A stretch of DNA of 62,001 nt from an uncultured Prevotella sp. (GCA_946403845.1 CAMJBL010000012.1:1-62001), one strand, 5' to 3'. Positions 8,717 to 20,442 are shown, counted from the stretch's first letter. The notes: generated from the sequence alone by a model not told the origin. A program made the numbers and translations.

Positions 8717-8749
8717 GTCTTAATTTCGTTTTCGTTAGCCAATTTGGTG

Positions 8750-8757
8750 CAAAGTTA
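8750..8757 (-). promoter_or_regulatory. -7 box for pepP
   Basis: The minus strand reads TAACTTTG followed by CACC, about 33 nt upstream of the ATG. Confidence 0.7.
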
Positions 8758-8823
8758 CACATTATTTGTGAAATGGGCGAATGTTTTGCGAAAAAATTGC
8801 ATAATTACACATACACAATGGCC

Positions 8824-8839
8824 GCTCATGCGTATGAGC
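8824..8839. promoter_or_regulatory. Palindrome between divergent pepP and trpS promoters
   Basis: GCTCAT-GCGT-ATGAGC has 6-bp perfect arms, about 65 nt upstream of each -7 box. It could be an operator. No regulator can be assigned. Confidence 0.35.
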
Positions 8840-8856
8840 AATCTATTTGTGGATAA

Positions 8857-10038
<1,182 letters not shown>

Positions 10039-10050
10039 TGCTTTTATAAG

Positions 10051-10136
10051 ACAACGGATTTCACGGATTACACGGATTTGTAAACACCTGATTATCAGTC
10101 GCAATATCAATCCGTTTAATCCGTGAAATCCGTTGT
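10051..10136. repeat. Inverted nonamer arrays, possible bidirectional terminator
   Basis: The left arm (10051-10080) has units ACGGATTTC, ACGGATTAC, ACGGATTTG. The right arm (10108-10136) is the near-exact reverse complement. The centre is 27 nt. It lies between converging trpS and trmD, so it could fold as a terminator for both, but it has the same architecture as the heptamer inverted pair at 675-773. Confidence 0.85.
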
Positions 10137-10146
10137 TTTATCATCT

Positions 10147-10827
10147 TTATTTTTCTGTCAACAGGTCCGGGCGGAGGCGCTTGGTGCGCTCCATCGCCTG
10201 GTCGAGTTCCCACTCCCGGATCTTCGCTTCATTGCCGCTGAGCAGGATCTCGGGAACCTTCCAACCCTTATAGTCAGCCGGACGGGTGTAGATGGGTGCT
10301 GCGAGGATATCATCCTGGAAACAGTCCGACAGCGCACTCTGTTCGTCGCCGATTACACCAGGCACCACACGCACGATGGCATCGGCAATCATTGCTGCCA
10401 CCAGTTCACCGCCCGTCAGCACGAAGTCGCCGATCGAGATCTCCTTGGTGATCAGGTGGTCGCGCACCCGTTGATCGATGCCCTTATAGTGGCCTGCAAG
10501 GATAATCAGATTCCCCTTCAACGAGAGCTCATTCGCCATATGCTGGTCGAAGCGCTCGCCATCGGGCGATGTGAAGATCACCTCGTCGTAGTCGCGTTCC
10601 GCCTTCAGCGCCGTGATACAGCGGTCGATGGGCTCACATTGCATCACCATACCCGCTGATCCGCCATAGGGATAGTCGTCCACGCGACGCCACTTGTCGA
10701 GCGTATAGTCACGCAGGTTGTGCAGACGGATCTCCGCCAGTCCTTTCTTCTCTGCCCGCGCCAATATGCTCTCGTGAACGAACCCTTCGAGCATCTCGGG
10801 CAACACCGTTATAATATCTATTCGCAT
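10147..10827 (-). CDS. trmD: tRNA (guanine37-N1)-methyltransferase
   Basis: A 226-aa SPOUT-fold methyltransferase making m1G37 in tRNAs with G at position 36-37, which prevents frameshifting. It begins [13 protein letters not shown]. The trefoil-knot AdoMet site is visible as [12 protein letters not shown] and [14 protein letters not shown] (about 115-150), and the catalytic Asp region as [10 protein letters not shown]. Last gene of the ligA operon, separated from the patatin gene by 30 nt holding an AAAGTTC array. Confidence 0.95.
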   Translation of the reverse strand: MRIDIITVLPEMLEGFVHESILARAEKKGLAEIRLHNLRDYTLDKWRRVDDYPYGGSAGMVMQCEPIDRCITALKAERDYDEVIFTSPDGERFDQHMANELSLKGNLIILAGHYKGIDQRVRDHLITKEISIGDFVLTGGELVAAMIADAIVRVVPGVIGDEQSALSDCFQDDILAAPIYTRPADYKGWKVPEILLSGNEAKIREWELDQAMERTKRLRPDLLTEK

Positions 10828-10834
10828 GTTTTAT

Positions 10835-10862
10835 TCTTTGAACTTTAAACTTTATGATTACT
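10835..10862. repeat. AAAGTTC-family array (patatin-trmD gap)
   Basis: On the minus strand: head TAATCAT, then AAAGTTT, AAAGTTC, AAAGAAT. The TAA of the head is the stop codon of the patatin gene. Confidence 0.8.
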
Positions 10863-11709
10863 TTTCAGCGTAGAAGCGCATGATGGCCTCGATACTTTGT
10901 TCGCCAGTCTCGCGGCCGATGTCGTACACGCGCTGCATCTCCTCAGGGTCGTGCGAGATGTGGCCGATGGGCAACTTCGCATCCGGTCGTATCACGAGGG
11001 CGCGTCCGGCCTTCTCCGCCTCGTAGACATACACCAGCTGCCGGTTGTACATCAGATGCCGCTTGTCCATCGCCTCGATCATCTTGGGATATTTCCTCAG
11101 GGCGATGCGCATCAGGGGCATCAGACGGTTATGCTCCTTCACATAACCGTCGGGCTGGGTGAGGATGACGACGTTTCTTTCGTAGCCGATACGCTCGAAA
11201 TATTCGAGGGGGATCGAATCCGCCACACCGCCGTCGAGCACCTTCATCCCTTCGAGTTCCACCACCTTCGAGGCCAGCGGCATTGATGCTGAGGCGCGGA
11301 TCCAGTCATAGGTCAGGGGCGTCGCCTCTGTCAGCAGCTTATAGACGGCTTGTCCCGTTTCCACATCCGTACAGACGGCATAGAACGCCATCGGGTTCTC
11401 GTCAAAGGCTCGGTCGTCGAAGATGTCGTATTGGGTGGGGATCACGTGGTAGCCGAACTCCGCATTATAGAGGTCGCCCGTCTTCCACCACGACTGCCAG
11501 CTGCAATAGCGCTTGTCCTTCGCAAATCGCTTGTTATAGCGGAGGGCTCTGCCGGGTTGTCTCGACTTGTAGTTGCAGCCGAAGGCCGCTCCTGCCGATA
11601 CGCCGATGAGACCATCAGGCTCCACACCGTGTTCCATCATCACGTCGATGATGCCTGCTGTGAAGAGTCCCCTCATCGCGCCGCCTTCCAACACAAGCCC
11701 CTTTTTCAT
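10858..11709 (-). CDS. Patatin-like phospholipase family protein
   Basis: A 283-aa patatin-fold acyl hydrolase. The oxyanion motif is GGAMRGLF (residues 9-16), the nucleophile elbow GVSAG (37-41), and the catalytic Asp lies in DGGVADSIPL near 160-169, so a Ser-Asp dyad is complete. It resembles the bacterial RssA/YjjU-type subgroup. The substrate is unknown, probably membrane lipids or lysophospholipids. It starts directly after a heptamer array that fills the gap to the preceding gene. Its TAA stop coincides with the head of the next array. Confidence 0.88.
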   Translation of the reverse strand: MKKGLVLEGGAMRGLFTAGIIDVMMEHGVEPDGLIGVSAGAAFGCNYKSRQPGRALRYNKRFAKDKRYCSWQSWWKTGDLYNAEFGYHVIPTQYDIFDDRAFDENPMAFYAVCTDVETGQAVYKLLTEATPLTYDWIRASASMPLASKVVELEGMKVLDGGVADSIPLEYFERIGYERNVVILTQPDGYVKEHNRLMPLMRIALRKYPKMIEAMDKRHLMYNRQLVYVYEAEKAGRALVIRPDAKLPIGHISHDPEEMQRVYDIGRETGEQSIEAIMRFYAEK

Positions 11710-11737
11710 TTCTCTTACCTCTTACCTCTCACCTTTA
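11709..11737. repeat. GTGAGAG-family array filling an intercistronic gap
   Basis: On the minus strand AGGTGAG, AGGTAAG, AGGTAAG runs from the TAA stop of the upstream gene (11735) to the patatin ATG. The purine-rich units resemble a Shine-Dalgarno sequence. Confidence 0.8.
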
Positions 11738-12766
11738 ATCTTCCTCCCAATAACTGATCGTCCTCGTCTGGACCACGTTCATGTTCCTCGCCTGACGGCC
11801 TTTCTCCCAGTACATCAATTTCAGTTCGTTGCGTGTCCAGTTGCCTTCCTCATCGTGGTCGGTGTAGTCGTTCTTCATATTGATGGAGAGGATACATTCG
11901 TTGGTCTTATCAAACACCTTCTGACTCTGCGTCTTGATCTCGCCATCGTCGTTGTAGGTGTATTCGTTCACCGACCTTACTTGCTCCGTCACGTTCGTCA
12001 GCGTACGCCGCCTCAGGTTGCCCTCCTCGTCGTATTCGTAGCTGAGGGTGCTCTTCTGCCCTGACGGTTCCTGCATGGCGGCCTTCACCAGATAGCCATT
12101 GGCGTTGTATTCGCGGTCGATGATGTCGATGGTGGAGTTCTTGCCGTTCTCGTCGAAGTGCTCCACTTGTCCCTCAAACACGGGATTCTCGGTGATCACC
12201 TCCTGCACGCTACCCTTCAGTCCCTGACTCATCGCATCCTTGTAATAGGGCGTGGTGTTCAGGTAGAACACGTGGATGGTGCGCGACTTATCCTCGTGCA
12301 GCGTGTTCGAGATCTTCACGTAGCCCTTGTCGAGCATCAGGTGCAGCGAGCCGTCGCCCTTCGCGTCGAAATTACCGAAGTGGCGCTGCAGCTTCAGCAG
12401 GAAATAGCGGTAGTTGCGGTCGTAGAGGGCGAAGGTACGATAAGGTCCGCTGGTCACGAGTACCGTCGACAGCAGGCCCGTCTTCTCGTCGGTCGACACC
12501 ACGAAGTTGGCCTTGATGCCGTAGAACTCCCCGCGGAAGTAGTAGTCGCCGGGATCGGGATCCTCGGGGGTGAACTGCTCCAGTCCGATGCTCTTGAGAG
12601 CCGGTAAGAATACCGAGTCGGGACCTTCGAGGGGCACGCCCATCATATCGATGCACCGCTCGTCGCGTTCACCCTTATAGGTAATATCGTCGCTCGTCGT
12701 GTACTGACCGTACACAGTGAATAGTGAACAGTGAATAGTGAATAGTATCGCCAGGAGTCGTTTCAT
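11735..12766 (-). CDS. Secreted protein of unknown function with YD-like repeats
   Basis: A 343-aa protein with an N-terminal signal peptide, not matched to a family I know. The middle has strand-turn segments rich in Tyr/Asp/Asn/Gly (for example YEYDEEGNLRRR and YTYNDDGEIKTQ) that recall YD/RHS-like repeats. ATG 12766 was chosen over the TTG at 12772, which lies in an octamer array. The hydrophobic core of the signal peptide (residues about 7-18, LFTIHCSLFTVY) is encoded by a TTCACTA/TTCACTG heptamer array, an unusual origin for an export signal. It lies in the ligA-trmD operon. Confidence 0.75.
   Translation of the reverse strand: MKRLLAILFTIHCSLFTVYGQYTTSDDITYKGERDERCIDMMGVPLEGPDSVFLPALKSIGLEQFTPEDPDPGDYYFRGEFYGIKANFVVSTDEKTGLLSTVLVTSGPYRTFALYDRNYRYFLLKLQRHFGNFDAKGDGSLHLMLDKGYVKISNTLHEDKSRTIHVFYLNTTPYYKDAMSQGLKGSVQEVITENPVFEGQVEHFDENGKNSTIDIIDREYNANGYLVKAAMQEPSGQKSTLSYEYDEEGNLRRRTLTNVTEQVRSVNEYTYNDDGEIKTQSQKVFDKTNECILSINMKNDYTDHDEEGNWTRNELKLMYWEKGRQARNMNVVQTRTISYWEED
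12713..12746. repeat. GTGAATA heptamer array encoding a signal-peptide core
   Basis: Four to five units AGTGAAT/AGTGAAC on the plus strand. Read on the minus strand they give LFTIHCSLFTV in the signal peptide of the secreted protein. Confidence 0.85.
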
Positions 12767-14901
<2,135 letters not shown>

Positions 14902-14910
14902 CATAAAAAA

Positions 14911-14939
14911 GTGAAGAGTGAAGAGTGAAGAGTGAAAAA
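14911..14939. repeat. GTGAAGA heptamer array upstream of ligA promoter
   Basis: Four units GTGAAGA, 9 nt upstream of the minus-strand -7 box, occupying the -33 region. Confidence 0.9.
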
Positions 14940-14959
14940 TTTGCTACCGCTTAAATTTT

Positions 14960-14990
14960 TTTCAATGTTCAATTTTCAATTTTCAATTAA
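14960..14990. repeat. TTCAATT heptamer array upstream of a plus-strand promoter
   Basis: Units TTCAATG, TTCAATT, TTCAATT, TTCAATT end 6 nt before the plus-strand -7 box at 14997. Confidence 0.9.
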
Positions 14991-14996
14991 AATAAC

Positions 14997-15004
14997 TACC
15001 TTTG
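14997..15004 (+). promoter_or_regulatory. -7 box for the gene at 15013
   Basis: TACCTTTG. It lies inside the longest possible ORF (from 14932), so translation must start at or after 15013. Confidence 0.75.
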
Positions 15005-15012
15005 CGGTCGTT

Positions 15013-15522
15013 ATGTGGATGATGCTGCGTGTAATCCCCATCATGTGGCGGGCGGTCCGACCGAGTAAGATTGCCGATATGCCCGCTGTTGTCAACACCT
15101 TCTGGCTCCCAAAGGGCTACGAGGGGCTGACGTTTTTCGGCCATATTCTCGCCCCCACGCAGGCGTTGGCCGACCGTTTCAACGGCTCTGCTGATCGCGC
15201 CCTCAAGAACCACGAGATGATCCATCTGCGACAGGCGCAGTCATGTGGCGACTCATGGCTCCGTTTCTACCTATTATATATATGGTACTGGCTGAAGAAC
15301 TCAGTGGGGACGGTTCTCTATGAGCTCTCGTCGCGACTCAGAAAGAACCGTCCCTACCGAGTTCCCAGGCATGCGGCCTATCTCCTGAACCCCTTCGAGA
15401 TGGAGGCCTACAGTCGCATGAACGACCTCGACTATCTGAAAGGCCCTGCTACCGAATGGCGCCGCTACGCGAAAATGTCCCTTCGCGACCGCCTCGCCCT
15501 CTATCAGCAGGGAATCGTGTAA
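15013..15522 (+). CDS. Conserved Bacteroidetes protein with HEMIH motif
   Basis: About 169 aa from the first ATG after the promoter; M3, M4 or a later Met (15043) is also possible. The centre carries NHEMIHLRQAQ (about residues 69-79), an HExxH-like metal-binding pattern followed by an aromatic, probably membrane-associated stretch (FYLLYIWYWL). The C-terminal part, FEMEAY, continues a pattern I associate with a widespread small Bacteroidetes protein of unknown function. It could be a minimal metalloprotease, but no further ligands can be proved. The TAA stop is the first triplet of a TAATCATAAAG repeat head. Confidence 0.6.
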   Translation: MWMMLRVIPIMWRAVRPSKIADMPAVVNTFWLPKGYEGLTFFGHILAPTQALADRFNGSADRALKNHEMIHLRQAQSCGDSWLRFYLLYIWYWLKNSVGTVLYELSSRLRKNRPYRVPRHAAYLLNPFEMEAYSRMNDLDYLKGPATEWRRYAKMSLRDRLALYQQGIV

Positions 15523-15626
15523 TCATAAAGCTCAAAGCTCAAAGTTCAAACTTCAAAGTAATCATAAAGTTCAATGTTCAAAGCTCAAAGTTCAAAGTTC
15601 AAAGCTCAAAGTTCAAAGTTCCAAGC
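15520..15626. repeat. Two tandem headed AAAGTTC arrays
   Basis: Two direct copies of head TAATCAT followed by AAAGTTC/AAAGCTC heptamers: five units at 15520-15557, then head plus about eight units to 15626. The first TAA is the stop of the upstream gene. A variant unit, AATGTTC, provides the start codon of the DMT permease. Confidence 0.9.
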
Positions 15627-16503
15627 GCACAGCGCCATTTTCTTCGCCAACACCATCTTCGGTCTTGGCGTTCCCGTAACCAAACTGCTGCTCGACAAGT
15701 GGGTGACGCCCATGGGCTATATGGCCTCGCGTTCCCTCGGTGCCTGTATCCTCTTCTGGATCATTGCCGCCTTCCTGCCCAAGGAGAAAGTCGAACGCAG
15801 AGACCTCATCACCATTCTGTTCGGCGGACTGTTGGGATTCGTCATTTCGCAGAGTCTCACCGCCTGGGCCCTCGACTACACCAGTCCCGTCTATTTCTCG
15901 CTCATCGCCACGCTGACGCCGATTGCTGTGATGCTTTGCGCAGCGCTGACCATCGGTGAGAAGATCACCCCCATGAAGTCGCTGGGTGTGCTGCTGGGTA
16001 TCGCGGGTGCCATCCTGATGGTGCTCATGAGTCAGTCGCTGGGTTCGGGCAAGAACGACCTCATCGGTATCTCGCTCGCCATTCTGAGTGTGCTCACCTG
16101 GGCTATCTACCTGATTATCACGCGTAATGTGGCGACGAAATACTCGCCCGTCACGCAGATGAAATACGTGTTCCTCATCTCCGCCATCGTCACCGTTCCC
16201 ATTGCCATTCCCGAACTCCCCGTGAATGCGCTCTATACCGCAGCCTGGGGTTGGGACGGCGTGCTCGAGATGGCGTTCATCGTCGTCTGCGCCACCGCAC
16301 TCGGCTATTTCCTCATCCCCTTCGCCATGAAGTATCTGCAGGCCACCACGGTGTCCATCTATACCAACCTGCAACCCGTCATCGCTTCGTTTGTGGCCAT
16401 CTGGCTGGGTCAGGATGTCCTCACATGGGACAAGCCCGTAGCCGGTATCCTCGTCCTGCTGAGTGCCTATATCGTCACCGTTGTAACTGCGAAAGAGAAA
16501 TGA
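15574..16503 (+). CDS. DMT-superfamily (EamA) permease
   Basis: A 309-aa inner-membrane protein with about ten hydrophobic helices in two EamA halves, typical of drug/metabolite exporters such as RhaT/YdcZ-like families. The substrate is unknown. The first 17 or so residues (MFKAQSSKFKAQSSK..) are translated heptamer repeat; the fold begins at AIFFANTIFGLGVPVTK. In-frame stops lie just upstream, so ATG 15574, created by the repeat, is the earliest start. The stop overlaps the ATG of the cyclophilin gene (ATGA), indicating coupled translation. Confidence 0.88.
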   Translation: MFKAQSSKFKAQSSKFQAHSAIFFANTIFGLGVPVTKLLLDKWVTPMGYMASRSLGACILFWIIAAFLPKEKVERRDLITILFGGLLGFVISQSLTAWALDYTSPVYFSLIATLTPIAVMLCAALTIGEKITPMKSLGVLLGIAGAILMVLMSQSLGSGKNDLIGISLAILSVLTWAIYLIITRNVATKYSPVTQMKYVFLISAIVTVPIAIPELPVNALYTAAWGWDGVLEMAFIVVCATALGYFLIPFAMKYLQATTVSIYTNLQPVIASFVAIWLGQDVLTWDKPVAGILVLLSAYIVTVVTAKEK

Positions 16504-17192
16504 ATAAGAACCGATTCCTGATGTTGGCGCTTGCGCTGACGATGCTCATCCCTGCGATGGGACAGACCAAGAAAGTGATGCTCGAAACCACCGCGGGCAA
16601 CATCCTGCTGACGCTCTACGACGATACGCCCCGTCATCGCGACAACTTCTTGAAGCTTGTCGATGAGCAGTTCTATGACTCGCTGCTCTTCCACCGTGTC
16701 ATCAAGAACTTCATGATCCAGGGCGGCGACCCCGACAGCAAGAAGGCTGAACCCGGTGTCACGCTGGGCGAGGGGAGTACCGACTATACCGTCGAGGCCG
16801 AGTTCTTCGATGGCGAGGGCCATCTGCTGCATCCCCACAAGCGCGGGGCGGTGGCAATGGCGCGCGAGGGCGACAGCGAGAATCCCGAACGCCGTTCCAG
16901 CGGCTGTCAGTTCTATATCGTCTGGGGAAAGACCTACGCCACCCAACAGCTATACCAGATCGGCGATAAGGTGGAGGCCCAGACCGACCATCGTGTCACC
17001 ATGACCGACGAGTTGCTCGACCTCTACCGTAAGGTAGGCGGTGTGCCCCATCTCGACGGACAGTACACCGTCTTCGGCGAAGTCACTGAAGGCCTCGAGG
17101 TCGTCGACCGCATCCAACAGGTGCAGACCGACGACTACGACCGTCCGATCGACGACGTCCGCATCCTCCGCGCTTACGAGGTGAAACCCTAA
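16500..17192 (+). CDS. Secreted cyclophilin-type peptidyl-prolyl isomerase
   Basis: A 230-aa cyclophilin with a signal peptide (MNKNRFLMLALALTMLIP..). Core motifs are FHRVIKNFMIQGGDP (about 63-77), AMAREGDSENPERRSSGCQFYI with the conserved Gln/Phe pocket, and a C-terminal GxVTEGLEVVD strand. It should assist folding of exported proteins by proline isomerisation. A longer reading frame runs upstream through the permease, but the ATG in the ATGA overlap gives the canonical signal peptide. It converges on the GH51 gene with a 4-nt gap. Confidence 0.92.
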   Translation: MNKNRFLMLALALTMLIPAMGQTKKVMLETTAGNILLTLYDDTPRHRDNFLKLVDEQFYDSLLFHRVIKNFMIQGGDPDSKKAEPGVTLGEGSTDYTVEAEFFDGEGHLLHPHKRGAVAMAREGDSENPERRSSGCQFYIVWGKTYATQQLYQIGDKVEAQTDHRVTMTDELLDLYRKVGGVPHLDGQYTVFGEVTEGLEVVDRIQQVQTDDYDRPIDDVRILRAYEVKP

Positions 17193-17196
17193 ATAC

Positions 17197-19377
17197 TTAT
17201 TGCTTCAGCAGCCGCACGACACCAACCGCGTTCTCGGGCATGGTGAAGGTAAATGATGACTTCACGGTACCGAGGGCCTTCGTCTGCGGGGTGATGGCCT
17301 CCTGATAGCTGAACGTGCTGGGCACATCGGGGTGACTGGAATAATAGTTCTGGTCACCCTGATTCTTGATGCTCGTATCGTGTGAGGTCATGAATTCGAT
17401 CTCTGCCTGATAGTTGGCGTCGGTATCCAGACTAACCTTCACCTGCTTGTCCTTCGCCTCTGCGTTCACGAACTTCAGATACACGGTGCCCGTCTGGGTA
17501 TCGATGGTGGGCGAGGTGTAGACCTTCGTGTCGGCCTCGCTGCCATTTAAGACATCCTCGTACTTCAGCGCGCGGTTGCCGCCCAGCGAGAACAGCTGCT
17601 GGTAGTAGTAGTTCGTGGTGCGCCACAGGCCGCGGTTGTCAAACCAGATGAGGTTCGAGTTCCACTTGTTATAGCCCTTCTTACAAAACAGCGGTGCATA
17701 GGCAGCCATCACCACCATGTCGGAATTCCGCTCTAAGCTGAGCCAGTAGGCGGCTTCGGCGAGGGTGGAGTGATAGGCATTGTTCGAGTTATTGTTGGCA
17801 AACTCACCCACGAACACACGCGTCTTCCGGCTGCGGTCGTAGGTCAGTCCCTGATTGCCGCGCTTGGCGCCTGGCGCATAGCGGTTGCCCTGACTGAAGA
17901 ACCAGTCGTCGCCCTTGTAGTAGTGCTCGTCGACATAAGTGTCGGCATATTTCGCGTCGATCTCGGCGTAGTTGGTGTCAAACTCCCTTCCGGCCTCTCG
18001 GGCACCGGCTGTCGAGACGATGATGATGTCGGGATACTGCGCCTTCACGGCCTTGTAGATAATGTCGAAGCGCTCCCAGAACTCCTTGCCCTGATTCTCG
18101 TTGCCGATGCCGATATACTTCAGGTTGAAGGGTGCGGGATGGCCCATCTCTGCGCGCACCTTACCCCAGGTGGTAGTAACGGCGCCGTTGCAGAACTCAA
18201 TCAGGTCGAGGGCATCCTTCACGAAGATGTCGTGGAACCGCTTGCGGTCGGCTTCGGTTTCGAGCGGCGCGATATATGAATGACGTACAAACTGACAGGT
18301 CACACCGTTGTTGAGCACGGGCAGCGGACTGGCTCCCAGTGCCTCTGCCATACAGAAATACTCGTAGAATCCTACGTACTGCGAGGAGAGGTAACCCCAG
18401 TGGTTGCGGAACACGAGGCGCTCTTCGGGCTTGCCGATGGAGTTCTTCCAGAATACCTGTCCGAAGTAGTTGGGACCCTCCGAGGCACAGCCGCCCGGGA
18501 AGCGCATAAACTTCGGATGCAGGGCGGCGAGGGCCTCCATCATATCCTTGCGGAAGGGACCGTTCTTACCGTCGTTCCACAGTTTCGAGGCCTCTGGCAG
18601 CAGCGTCACGAAATCCAGGAAGAACGTACCGGCCTTGTCGCCCATGATCATTAGTCGGCTGTCCTTCGAGCGCTGGGCCTTCAGGCGACCGGTATATTTC
18701 TTCCATTCATTCTTCAGTTTGGATAGCGTGATGACGTTCGAGTTCACGTTGCCGTCGATATCCTCGAGCCACACGCTCACCTTACCCTTGTATTTCTCGC
18801 CCTGCAGATAGAGCGCCAGGTCGTAGCTCACGCCGGCCTCTACGGCCAGCGAGGGACGCTGGGTGTTGTTGCTGTAGATGGCCCCTCGATCGCGTGTCGA
18901 CGGGGCGATGCCAAAGCCGTTGGCAGCGATGCCGTAGCCACCGCCAGCCTGCTCGATGTCGAAGCGCACGCAATATTGCACGTAGCGCTGCTCATCGTCG
19001 TATTTGTCGTTGGGGTCGTAGTCATACTTACGTTCCAGCGTTACCAACGGGTGGTCGCTCACCGCACGGGCCTTACCGATGGCACCGTCCTTGCTCACCA
19101 CCGTCCATCCGAAGAAGATGGTGTCGCTCTGCGAGAATTCGTTGGCGGGACCGTCGGGGATGTTGTACGCCTGGAACGAGTTGTTCTGGATCATCTGTGC
19201 ACAGATGCCACCGTCAAGCGACTGATTGATGTCTTCGAAGAAAATGCCGCTCAGCGTGGGACTGATCTCAATGCCCAACTGCTTGGTGTCAATACTCAGC
19301 TCGCGCTGTTCTGTCTGCGCCCAAGCCGCGCTCATCACGGCGGTCAGGCATACGGTCATAAAAAGATGCTTTTTCAT
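17197..19377 (-). CDS. Secreted GH51 alpha-L-arabinofuranosidase
   Basis: A 726-aa exported glycosidase that removes arabinose side chains from arabinoxylan or arabinan. After the signal peptide (MKKHLFMTVCLTAVMSAAWA) come a carbohydrate-binding-like beta domain (about 100-240) and the TIM barrel with FMRFPGGC. The acid/base Glu lies in IGIGNENQG (about 424) and the nucleophile Glu in VFVGEFANN (about 525). A beta-sandwich tail follows. ATG 19377 is preferred over 19395 because it gives a clean signal peptide. It lies 26 nt downstream of the endonuclease I gene and is probably co-transcribed. Confidence 0.93.
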   Translation of the reverse strand: MKKHLFMTVCLTAVMSAAWAQTEQRELSIDTKQLGIEISPTLSGIFFEDINQSLDGGICAQMIQNNSFQAYNIPDGPANEFSQSDTIFFGWTVVSKDGAIGKARAVSDHPLVTLERKYDYDPNDKYDDEQRYVQYCVRFDIEQAGGGYGIAANGFGIAPSTRDRGAIYSNNTQRPSLAVEAGVSYDLALYLQGEKYKGKVSVWLEDIDGNVNSNVITLSKLKNEWKKYTGRLKAQRSKDSRLMIMGDKAGTFFLDFVTLLPEASKLWNDGKNGPFRKDMMEALAALHPKFMRFPGGCASEGPNYFGQVFWKNSIGKPEERLVFRNHWGYLSSQYVGFYEYFCMAEALGASPLPVLNNGVTCQFVRHSYIAPLETEADRKRFHDIFVKDALDLIEFCNGAVTTTWGKVRAEMGHPAPFNLKYIGIGNENQGKEFWERFDIIYKAVKAQYPDIIIVSTAGAREAGREFDTNYAEIDAKYADTYVDEHYYKGDDWFFSQGNRYAPGAKRGNQGLTYDRSRKTRVFVGEFANNNSNNAYHSTLAEAAYWLSLERNSDMVVMAAYAPLFCKKGYNKWNSNLIWFDNRGLWRTTNYYYQQLFSLGGNRALKYEDVLNGSEADTKVYTSPTIDTQTGTVYLKFVNAEAKDKQVKVSLDTDANYQAEIEFMTSHDTSIKNQGDQNYYSSHPDVPSTFSYQEAITPQTKALGTVKSSFTFTMPENAVGVVRLLKQ

Positions 19378-19403
19378 TGTCGTTTGCATATGCACATTAG
19401 TTA

Positions 19404-20423
19404 TTATTCTATATGAATCATTTTCACCACCTTACCATTCCTTAACCGAATGATATTCAGTCCCTTACGCAGCTGCTGAAGGCGCTTTCCGTCGGGGGCG
19501 AAGATGGCTTTGGGCTGTTGGTCGGCCGAGGGCTCCTCAACGGAAATGATGCCCGTTGTCGAATAGTGGTCATAGCTGAACGCCACATCCTTCAGGTCGC
19601 CCCAGACGAAACGCTCTAACTCGGGATAGTCGATAAAGGGGTTGCGATTTTTCTGGATGGCATAGACGGCCTTGTTACGGTTGATCTCCTTTTCGCTCAC
19701 GGGATCGTTCTTTGCCCACTTCATAAGCATCGCCAGCTGCCAGCTGCTCAGACCTGGATAGGCATTGCCGTCGAGCGTGGCCAGCATCCCTTCCTGAGTT
19801 GTGAAACTCGTATACCAGGTGGGTATCTGTTCTTCGTAGCAGGTCACCATATAGAAATAGGTGCGTGCGAAGTCGCCTTTGTATTCGTCATTGGGCTCGA
19901 ACACCGTTCCCGTATAGCCCTCATAGGTGCATTTGCCGAGCTTGCTGAAGCCGCCGTCCGACTTGTAGCTCTCGCCTTTCGTCTCACCGAAGGGGTTGTT
20001 GCCGCGCTTGTTGTTCACCAGCTTGTCGGTAGGATACATGTGGTGCAGGTCGGTGTACATCGGTGTGTTCTTATTGCCGCCAAACCAACTGTTGGGGAAG
20101 GAGTGCTCGCGGTTGTACTTGTCGCCCTCGGTGGTACCGCCCGAACCTCGGTCCTGATCGTCGCCGAAGGTGAAATGACTGGTGCCCGAATACATGTCCC
20201 AGACGCTTCCGTCGGCACGCTTGTCGGTGCTCTCAAAGTCCGTCCACAGGTCGCCATACGCCCGTTCCGAGCGGTTGTAGATGATACCATAGAGTGCCGT
20301 CTTCAACGCTGCGCCCTTCTGACCGTCAGCATTCTTATAATACTCGCCGGAGTCGTCAGGCCCCTGGGCATAGCTGCTGGCCGACACCGCCAGCATCAGA
20401 ATCAAAAGTAGTCTTGGCTTCAT
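19404..20423 (-). CDS. Secreted endonuclease I family nuclease
   Basis: A 339-aa exported nuclease (EndA/NucM family) that probably digests external DNA. The signal peptide is MKPRLLLILMLAVSASSYA. Family motifs are YNREHSFPNSWFGG (the His-Me-finger catalytic region, about 113-126) and DLHHMYPTDKLVNNKRGNNP. The C-terminus (APDGKRLQQLRKGLNIIR..) resembles the last strands of type IX secretion sorting domains, suggesting surface delivery. ATG 20423 was chosen because the longer start at 20453 lies upstream of the -7 box. Confidence 0.88.
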   Translation of the reverse strand: MKPRLLLILMLAVSASSYAQGPDDSGEYYKNADGQKGAALKTALYGIIYNRSERAYGDLWTDFESTDKRADGSVWDMYSGTSHFTFGDDQDRGSGGTTEGDKYNREHSFPNSWFGGNKNTPMYTDLHHMYPTDKLVNNKRGNNPFGETKGESYKSDGGFSKLGKCTYEGYTGTVFEPNDEYKGDFARTYFYMVTCYEEQIPTWYTSFTTQEGMLATLDGNAYPGLSSWQLAMLMKWAKNDPVSEKEINRNKAVYAIQKNRNPFIDYPELERFVWGDLKDVAFSYDHYSTTGIISVEEPSADQQPKAIFAPDGKRLQQLRKGLNIIRLRNGKVVKMIHIE

Positions 20424-20442
20424 AAGTTCTAATTTTATGTTG

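Noticed and set aside
14932..15012. Upstream start of the HEMIH-motif protein
   Set aside because: The promoter -7 box (14997-15004) and a heptamer array lie inside this stretch, so it cannot be translated from that promoter.
15520..15626. CRISPR array
   Set aside because: The units are 7 nt with no spacers and no cas genes are present; the same applies to the other arrays.
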